Part shown: piece after piece, positions 59,861 through 64,000 of the stretch
Position numbering within the stretch: the stretch's first letter is position 1
Layout of the letters: every line of letters starts with the position of its first letter
Source of the DNA: DATJLY01 sp035532935
GTDB taxonomy: Bacteria > Pseudomonadota > Alphaproteobacteria > ATCC43930 > CGMCC-115725
Length of the DNA: 64,000 nt
Assembly (NCBI GenBank): GCA_035532935.1
Contig: DATKQE010000106.1
Span: 1 to 64,000, forward strand
Direction: 5' to 3'
Position numbers and translations under genes: made by a program
Notes under the pieces: generated by a model
The model's input: only the letters and a program-made list of their open reading frames with translations
What the model was told of the DNA's origin: nothing
The model's database searches: none

Positions 59861-60189
59861 TGTGCATCATCGTAGATGCTAACTCTCTGCATAATTTGAC
59901 CGGCCCGACGGAAAACGGGAAGCCCGTTTTGCAATGGCTTTTGCGTGGGCGTGGCGGATTGATTGTCGGAGGCAAACTCAAGCGTGAGCTTGTGAGGGGA
60001 GGATTCACAGAAACAATGATCGTGCTTGATCAAGCTGGGCGCCTAAAGAGGCTCGACGATGGCAAGGTGGACGAGCTAACTAAGAAAATTCAGGCTGAGG
60101 GGAAATGCTGTTCTAACGATTTTCACGTGATAGCGGCGGCAATTATTTCGGGATGCCGCCTTCTCTACACTCGCGATAAGGCGTTGTAA
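59860..60189 (+). CDS. PIN-domain ribonuclease-like protein paired with the ATPase
   Basis: 109 residues. All four PIN acidic positions are visible: D6 (IIVDANSLHNLTG), E43 (GGKLKRELVRGG), D87 (CCSNDFHVIAAAIISG) and D106 (LLYTRDKAL). The protein ends right after the fourth motif, slightly earlier than many PIN domains. The ATG overlaps the ATPase stop (TGATG), so the two were translated together. PIN proteins are toxin-type RNases in TA systems and effectors in some defence modules. No antitoxin of known type precedes it. Confidence 0.75.
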   Translation: MCIIVDANSLHNLTGPTENGKPVLQWLLRGRGGLIVGGKLKRELVRGGFTETMIVLDQAGRLKRLDDGKVDELTKKIQAEGKCCSNDFHVIAAAIISGCRLLYTRDKAL

Positions 60190-60229
60190 GTGCGCTTGAT
60201 GGCAAAACGAAACCGAACGAAGCACTCAG

Positions 60230-60406
60230 ATGGAAGATAACTTTAGCGACGAAGAGGCCGCGCGCCGGCGCGACGAGGTAATCCGCCGCATGGCGAACAC
60301 CCCGCCGCAGCATCGCGCTGCTCCGGTTCATCCTAGAAAAAAGGCAAGCACAACTGCCGCGCGTCGGAAATCTCCGAAGCGCGGCGGCGCTCCTCAAAAA
60401 TCTTAG
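60230..60406 (+). CDS. Small basic transposon-passenger protein
   Basis: 58 residues: an acidic/charged helix MEDNFSDEEAARRRDEVIRR, then MANTPPQHRAAP and a Lys/Arg-rich tail (KKASTTAARRKSPKRGG). The DEEAARRRDEVIRRMxNTPP pattern is familiar from small proteins next to IS1595-type transposases (recollection, unverified). It could be an antitoxin-like or DNA-binding accessory factor. Its last codons overlap the transposase stop convergently. Confidence 0.55.
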   Translation: MEDNFSDEEAARRRDEVIRRMANTPPQHRAAPVHPRKKASTTAARRKSPKRGGAPQKS

Positions 60407-61392
60407 TGCGAGGTTCCGACTTGGTTGCGGTTAGTTCCTTGATAGGTCACTCGCTTACCGACAACGCCGCGCACGGCTTTGACCGCGCGCTCTGCGTCCG
60501 TCACTTCAAGCGCGCTGCGCTCGTTGTATCTGAAATCGAACTCGCCGAGGTAACGCTTCAAGTGCTGCTGCGAAACATGGTGGTACGTGCCCATCATCCC
60601 GCGCTTGAAGGTGGCGAAGTAGCTTTCGATGGCATTGGTGTGCACGTCGCCGCGCACATACTCACCGATGGAGTGATTGACCGTATCGGTGCGATAGCCG
60701 CGAGCCGAATACCGCGTCGTATGGTTCGCGTCCGAATAAACAACGGTCTTGCCGTCGATCTGCGCGCGGACGATTTCGCGGAGGTTCGCGCCCGTCACTT
60801 CTGGAACGTGGAAAGAGCGCACGCGCCCGTCACGTTCCGCCAGCGCAAAGACAGGCTCCTTATCGTTGGTTGGCCCGCTGCCCTTCACGGGGCGCTTGTT
60901 GGAATGCTTGTTCTTCCACGTGCCGCCAACGTACGTCTCGTCAATCTCGACCGTCTGCCCTTCGCCACCCATCGGCGCCGGGCTCAACTCGCGCATCCCC
61001 TCGCGGATACGCATCGCCATGAACCACGCTGTTTTGTACGGCAGGCCGAGCATCCGGTGGAGCTGGTGCGCGCTCATGGCCTTCTTGCTGGCGCACATGA
61101 GGTGCGTCGCAAGAAGCCACTTGGTCATCGGAATGTGCGACCGCTCATAGATCGTGCCTACGGCTGCCGTGAACTTCTTCCGGCAATCCTTACAGTGATA
61201 CCAGCCCGGCCCCATGCTCTTGCCGCCCAGTGCCGCTACGCGCTCGCCCGTCACGCCACAGAACGGACAGTAGGGGCCATTCGGCCAGCGAATAGCCTCA
61301 AAGTGCGTACGGGCGGCATCAAGATCGGTGAAAATCGGGTTCGTAAGATCGACCGGGCGAGACGTGTTTGGCTCCATCAATGGCCTAATCAT
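60403..61392 (-). CDS. IS1595-family (ISXO2-like) transposase
   Basis: About 329 residues: an N-terminal zinc ribbon (YCPFCG ... WYHCKDCRKKF), then the ISXO2 DDE-type core with Asp in TVEIDETYVGGTWKNK, Asp in VVYSDANHTTRYSARG and the Asn/Glu motif in VHTNAIESYFATFKRG. A FDFRYNERSA C-terminal motif is present. The protein appears complete and without frameshifts. The ATG at 61392 (MIRPLMEPN) or 61377 may be the start. It lies next to the right inverted repeat, reading inward. Confidence 0.92.
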   Translation of the reverse strand: MIRPLMEPNTSRPVDLTNPIFTDLDAARTHFEAIRWPNGPYCPFCGVTGERVAALGGKSMGPGWYHCKDCRKKFTAAVGTIYERSHIPMTKWLLATHLMCASKKAMSAHQLHRMLGLPYKTAWFMAMRIREGMRELSPAPMGGEGQTVEIDETYVGGTWKNKHSNKRPVKGSGPTNDKEPVFALAERDGRVRSFHVPEVTGANLREIVRAQIDGKTVVYSDANHTTRYSARGYRTDTVNHSIGEYVRGDVHTNAIESYFATFKRGMMGTYHHVSQQHLKRYLGEFDFRYNERSALEVTDAERAVKAVRGVVGKRVTYQGTNRNQVGTSH

Positions 61393-61413
61393 GCCAAATC
61401 CGGAACGTTCAGT

Positions 61414-61437
61414 CAAGGTGATAATTCCCAAAATTCC
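61414..61437 (-). repeat. Right terminal inverted repeat of the IS1595-type element
   Basis: Read on the minus strand: GGAATTTTGGGAATTATCAC plus CTTG. It lies 22 bases upstream of the transposase ATG at 61392 and could also contain transposase expression signals. Confidence 0.85.
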
Positions 61438-61495
61438 TGAGACTCGACGCCGGCCGTCCTGCCGCCAAGCCCGCACGCCCGGCGCGATGGCCGTG

Positions 61496-62020
61496 TCAGG
61501 CCGTGGTGGTTTGCAGGATCTTGTCCTTCTTCGGCCGGAAGTGATAGCGCGGGATCGCGTTGAGATCGGTGCCGGTCACCCGGATCACCAGCGCCCCGTG
61601 GGGATGGGCGGTCGAGTGAATCACGCCCGGCCCATAGGCGCGGGTCTGGCCCGGCTCGAGCAGATAGCGCTCGGTCGCCTCGAGCACGGCGTGGTCTTCA
61701 TCCTCGGGATTCACCCGCCGCCATTCGGTCATCTCGGTCGTGCCGCGCACGTTGCCGTAGACCGCCCAGGACGCGCCATGGCTGTGCGGCCGGCCGCTCT
61801 TGCCCGCTTCCTGGACATGGGCCAGGACATAGGCATCCGAGTCGGCATCGTGGTAAAGGACGCGCTGCGGCACCGGCGCGCCCGCAAAGGTCGCGGCCAC
61901 GAAGCCCGGATCGACCAGCAGGGCTTTCAGCTTCTCGGCGATCTCCGGCAGCCCGGCGAGCCCCTTGGCTTTGAGCGCGTTGTGAAGATCGGACGAGAAC
62001 GCGTCGAGGCCATAGGTCAT
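61496..62020 (-). CDS. Cysteine-dioxygenase-like cupin protein
   Basis: 174 residues with a cupin core: SGRPHSHGASWAVYGNVRGT (HxH and the following metal-site region), LEATERYLLEPGQTRAYGPG and VIHSTAHPHGALVIRVTGTD. This matches the cysteine dioxygenase/PcxL-like family of Fe(II) thiol or small-molecule oxygenases. I use the ATG at 62020 (MTYGLDAF). It is the first native gene beyond the right end of the transposon. Confidence 0.75.
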   Translation of the reverse strand: MTYGLDAFSSDLHNALKAKGLAGLPEIAEKLKALLVDPGFVAATFAGAPVPQRVLYHDADSDAYVLAHVQEAGKSGRPHSHGASWAVYGNVRGTTEMTEWRRVNPEDEDHAVLEATERYLLEPGQTRAYGPGVIHSTAHPHGALVIRVTGTDLNAIPRYHFRPKKDKILQTTTA

Positions 62021-62263
62021 TGCCTTCTCCTTTATCCGCCCCGCATCACCAGCCGCGCCGGGCACGTGCCGGCATCATCGATCACGCCTTGTCACGCCGC
62101 AAGAGGGGCGTTCCGTCGCTGACAAGAGAAGCCGGCCGCCCGCGAACGGCGATGACACGGCCGCGCGGGCGGGCTACCGTGCGGCGGTGCCCCGGATGGG
62201 TCGGCCGCGATATGCCGAGCCGGTGAAGGGCGGATGGAAGACCCAGCGCGGGAGAACGGGCCG

Positions 62264-62830
62264 ATGCCACAGGCCGGGACGCCGGAAGCGGCGCAGGCGA
62301 AACAGCGCCTCCTCGAGATCGTCAGGGCGAAGTCCCTGCTCCGGGGAAAATTCACGCTCGTCTCGGGCGCCGTCAGCGACTACTACCTCGACATGAAGCC
62401 GACGACCTTCGACCCGGAAGGGGCCGCGCTCGTGGCGGATATCATCTTCGGCCTGCTCAAGAGCGAACCCGCAGTCGAGGGGATCGGCGGGCTCGAGCTC
62501 GGCGCGGTCCCGATCATCGCCACGGTGTGCGCGCGCAGTTGGCCGGAGCGGCCGATCAACGGCTTCGTCGTGCGCAAGGAGCGCAAGGATCATGGCACCA
62601 CCAAGCGGATCGAGGGGAATTTCCGCGCCAATTCCACCGTCGTTCTGTTCGATGACGTGACAACCAAAGGCGGCTCGGTGATGCAGGCGGTGCGGGCGGT
62701 GCGCGAACAGGGCGCCACGGTCAAGACCGTCATCACGATTGTCGATCGCCTGGAGGGAGCCGCCGAAAACCTGCGGCGCGAGGGGATCGATCTCGTCCCT
62801 ATCTTCACCACCCGGGACCTGCTCGGTTAG
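62264..62830 (+). CDS. pyrE: Orotate phosphoribosyltransferase
   Basis: Joins orotate to PRPP in pyrimidine synthesis. The 188-residue form (ATG at 62264) contains LVSGAVSDYYLDMKPTTFDP, GIGGLELGAVPIIATVCA and the PRPP motif VVLFDDVTTKGGSVMQAVRA. Catalytic lysines occur in VRKERKDHGT. An ATG at 62234 would add ten residues and is also possible. It precedes the Rieske oxygenase gene by 11 bases, though no metabolic link is obvious. Confidence 0.92.
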   Translation: MPQAGTPEAAQAKQRLLEIVRAKSLLRGKFTLVSGAVSDYYLDMKPTTFDPEGAALVADIIFGLLKSEPAVEGIGGLELGAVPIIATVCARSWPERPINGFVVRKERKDHGTTKRIEGNFRANSTVVLFDDVTTKGGSVMQAVRAVREQGATVKTVITIVDRLEGAAENLRREGIDLVPIFTTRDLLG

Positions 62831-62841
62831 AGGCATCGGCC

Positions 62842-64000
62842 ATGCTGCGCCACGAAGACAGTGAACGCCTCGCCAGAGTCGGGCCCGGCACCCCCGCGGG
62901 CGAATTGTTCCGCCGCTATTGGCAGCCGGCGGCGCTCGCCGCGGAACTCGCCGAGCGCGACGGTCCGCCGCTGCGCGTCAGGCTCCTGGGCGAGGACCTG
63001 ATCGCCTTCCGCGACAGCGCCGGCCGCGTCGGCCTGGTCGATGCCTTTTGCCCGCATCGGCGCGCGCCGCTGTTCTTCGGCCGCAATGAGGAATGCGGGC
63101 TGCGCTGCGTCTATCACGGCTGGAAATTCGATGTCGCCGGCGCTTGCGTCGACATGCCGTCGGAGCCGGCCGACAGCCCGCTCAAGGCCGAGGTCCGGCT
63201 CAAATCCTATCCGACGGTCGAGCGCGGCGGCATCGTCTGGGCCTATCTCGGGCCGCCCCGCGCGATGCCGGCCGAGCCCGACTATGAATGGACCCGCGCG
63301 CCGGCAACGCACCGCGCCGTGTCGAAGTCGCATCAAAGCAACAACTATCTGCAAGCGCTCGAGGGCGGGCTCGACACCGCGCATGTCTCGTTCCTGCACA
63401 ACAACCGGATCGGCGACCGCAACAACCTCTTCACCCGCGACGGCGCGCCCAGGATCGAGGTGTTCGAGACCGATTACGGCTACCACTACGTCGCCACCCG
63501 CAAGATCGATGCGGCGCAGAATCTCGTCCGCGTCTACCAGTACATTCTGCCGTTCCAGCAGATGCGCCCGAACGTGACCCAGACCGGCCTGTCGTCGAAT
63601 TTCAAGGTGCCGCGCTATGACGGGCATATCTGGGTCCCGATCGATGACGGGGAGACCGCGGTCTACAACTGGATGTGCGGCTACGATGCGGCTGCGGCGC
63701 TCGATCCCGACTATGTCGAGCGGCTCGAGGCCGGCTACGGCCGCGGCAGGGACGACTACATCCCCGGCACCGATCGTCTGAAGGCGAACGCAGCGAACGA
63801 CTATTTCATCGACCGCGCGGCCCAGAAGACGACGAGCTTCACCGGCATCACCGGCATCAACACCCAGGACATGGCGGTCCAGGAAGGCATGGGCGCGATC
63901 ACCGACCGCAGCCGCGAATATCTCGCCAGCTCCGACCGCGCGATCACGGTCCTGCGCCGGATGCTGCTCGAGGCGACGCGCGCGGTCGAACGCGGCGAAA
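62842..64000 (+). CDS. Rieske non-heme iron aromatic-ring oxygenase (phthalate-dioxygenase type), 3' end cut
   Basis: 386 codons visible, running off the window. N-terminal Rieske [2Fe-2S] domain: ligands C70, H72 (AFCPHRRAPLFF), C89 and H92 (GLRCVYHGWKFDVAG). The catalytic domain begins with NNYLQALEGGLDTAHVSFLH, where the His and Asp of the mononuclear iron site are expected. It resembles phthalate 4,5-dioxygenase oxygenase and related demethylases/hydroxylases. A reductase partner may lie beyond the window. The start is the ATG at 62842. Confidence 0.9.
   Translation, partial: MLRHEDSERLARVGPGTPAGELFRRYWQPAALAAELAERDGPPLRVRLLGEDLIAFRDSAGRVGLVDAFCPHRRAPLFFGRNEECGLRCVYHGWKFDVAGACVDMPSEPADSPLKAEVRLKSYPTVERGGIVWAYLGPPRAMPAEPDYEWTRAPATHRAVSKSHQSNNYLQALEGGLDTAHVSFLHNNRIGDRNNLFTRDGAPRIEVFETDYGYHYVATRKIDAAQNLVRVYQYILPFQQMRPNVTQTGLSSNFKVPRYDGHIWVPIDDGETAVYNWMCGYDAAAALDPDYVERLEAGYGRGRDDYIPGTDRLKANAANDYFIDRAAQKTTSFTGITGINTQDMAVQEGMGAITDRSREYLASSDRAITVLRRMLLEATRAVERGE

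Larger units (their letters stand above)
58258..61437. mobile_element. IS1595-type transposon with passenger ATPase-PIN genes
   Basis: About 3.2 kb bounded by imperfect 24-bp inverted repeats that share an identical 16-bp core, GGGAATTATCACCTTG (58266-58281 and, inverted, 61414-61429). The right end holds a complete IS1595/ISXO2-like transposase on the minus strand. The interior is clearly less GC-rich than the flanks. No 8-bp target duplication is visible beside the ends (flanks TTTCATGA and TGAGACTC), so the boundaries may be a few bases off or the site may have been rearranged. The passenger genes are an AAA ATPase (frameshifted), a PIN nuclease and a 58-residue basic protein. 58282-58528 holds no gene I can see. 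Confidence 0.85.

Overview
The window is about 64 kb of GC-rich, gene-dense chromosome from an alphaproteobacterium, probably a Rhodospirillales- or Hyphomicrobiales-like environmental species (inference). The lineage evidence is a circularly permuted two-piece tmRNA gene, an alpha-type SspB, a CpdR receiver, a GapR-family protein, and small families mostly known from Alphaproteobacteria (DUF1244, DUF2842, DUF4169). Genes are short-spaced, often overlap by 1-4 bases and lie on both strands. The organism looks heterotrophic, with many oxidoreductases and orphan periplasmic binding proteins.

Layout. 1-5.9 kb: ilvB (cut by the window edge) and miaA, divergent serB, a decayed short-chain dehydrogenase, then the threonine-degrading pair kbl and tdh. 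6.0-10.2 kb: envelope quality control (a DegP-type protease, HflC, HflK), with a degenerate patch between them. 10.3-15.7 kb: mrp, two orphan substrate-binding proteins, an LLM flavin monooxygenase and thyX. 15.7-22.7 kb: ssrA directly upstream of sspB, class I fumarase, a TfoX-like protein, a sigma / anti-sigma / metal-sensor operon, fumC with two tiny genes, and a macro-domain protein. 22.7-24.7 kb: a relic of an FAD oxidase, a sigma-54-like promoter and a repeat-rich PEP-CTERM surface protein. 24.7-37.8 kb: gapR, DUF1244, N-formylglutamate amidohydrolase, glycerate kinase and pyruvate kinase, a flavin monooxygenase, a lipoprotein, a glycosyltransferase with a TVP38 membrane protein, the glycolate oxidase operon glcDEF, rpmJ and a methyltransferase. 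37.9-47.5 kb: a class I aminotransferase, a Cu-type P-ATPase, tRNA-Val, cpdR, a second N-formylglutamate amidohydrolase, a GNAT acetyltransferase, a candidate anti-Shine-Dalgarno sRNA, glucokinase, DUF2842, a 2-hydroxyacid dehydrogenase and a lone TadE. 47.5-58.3 kb: glutathione transferase, a second pair of orphan binding proteins and an oxidoreductase-rich catabolic block (GMC, TauD-like, old yellow enzyme, flavin reductase, class III alcohol dehydrogenase, tandem VOC protein, 2-hydroxyacid dehydrogenase). 58.3-61.4 kb: an IS1595-type transposon carrying an ATPase-PIN cassette. 61.5-64 kb: a cupin, pyrE and a Rieske oxygenase cut by the right edge.

Two themes connect the genes. First, protein quality control: tmRNA and SspB mark and deliver stalled-translation products to ClpXP, CpdR modulates ClpXP, and HflKC and the DegP-type protease act at the membrane and in the periplasm. 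Second, oxidation of small organic acids, amines and possibly aromatics: glycolate oxidase, glycerate kinase feeding pyruvate kinase, two fumarases, threonine catabolism, and the oxygenase block.

The most unusual region is the AT-richer transposon at 58.3-61.4 kb. Its passenger genes, an AAA ATPase now broken by two frameshifts and a one-base-overlapping PIN-domain nuclease, look like a defence or toxin-type module. Other noteworthy points are a tRNA-Val with C at position 33, the ssrA-sspB adjacency, and the candidate sRNA at 44.3 kb.
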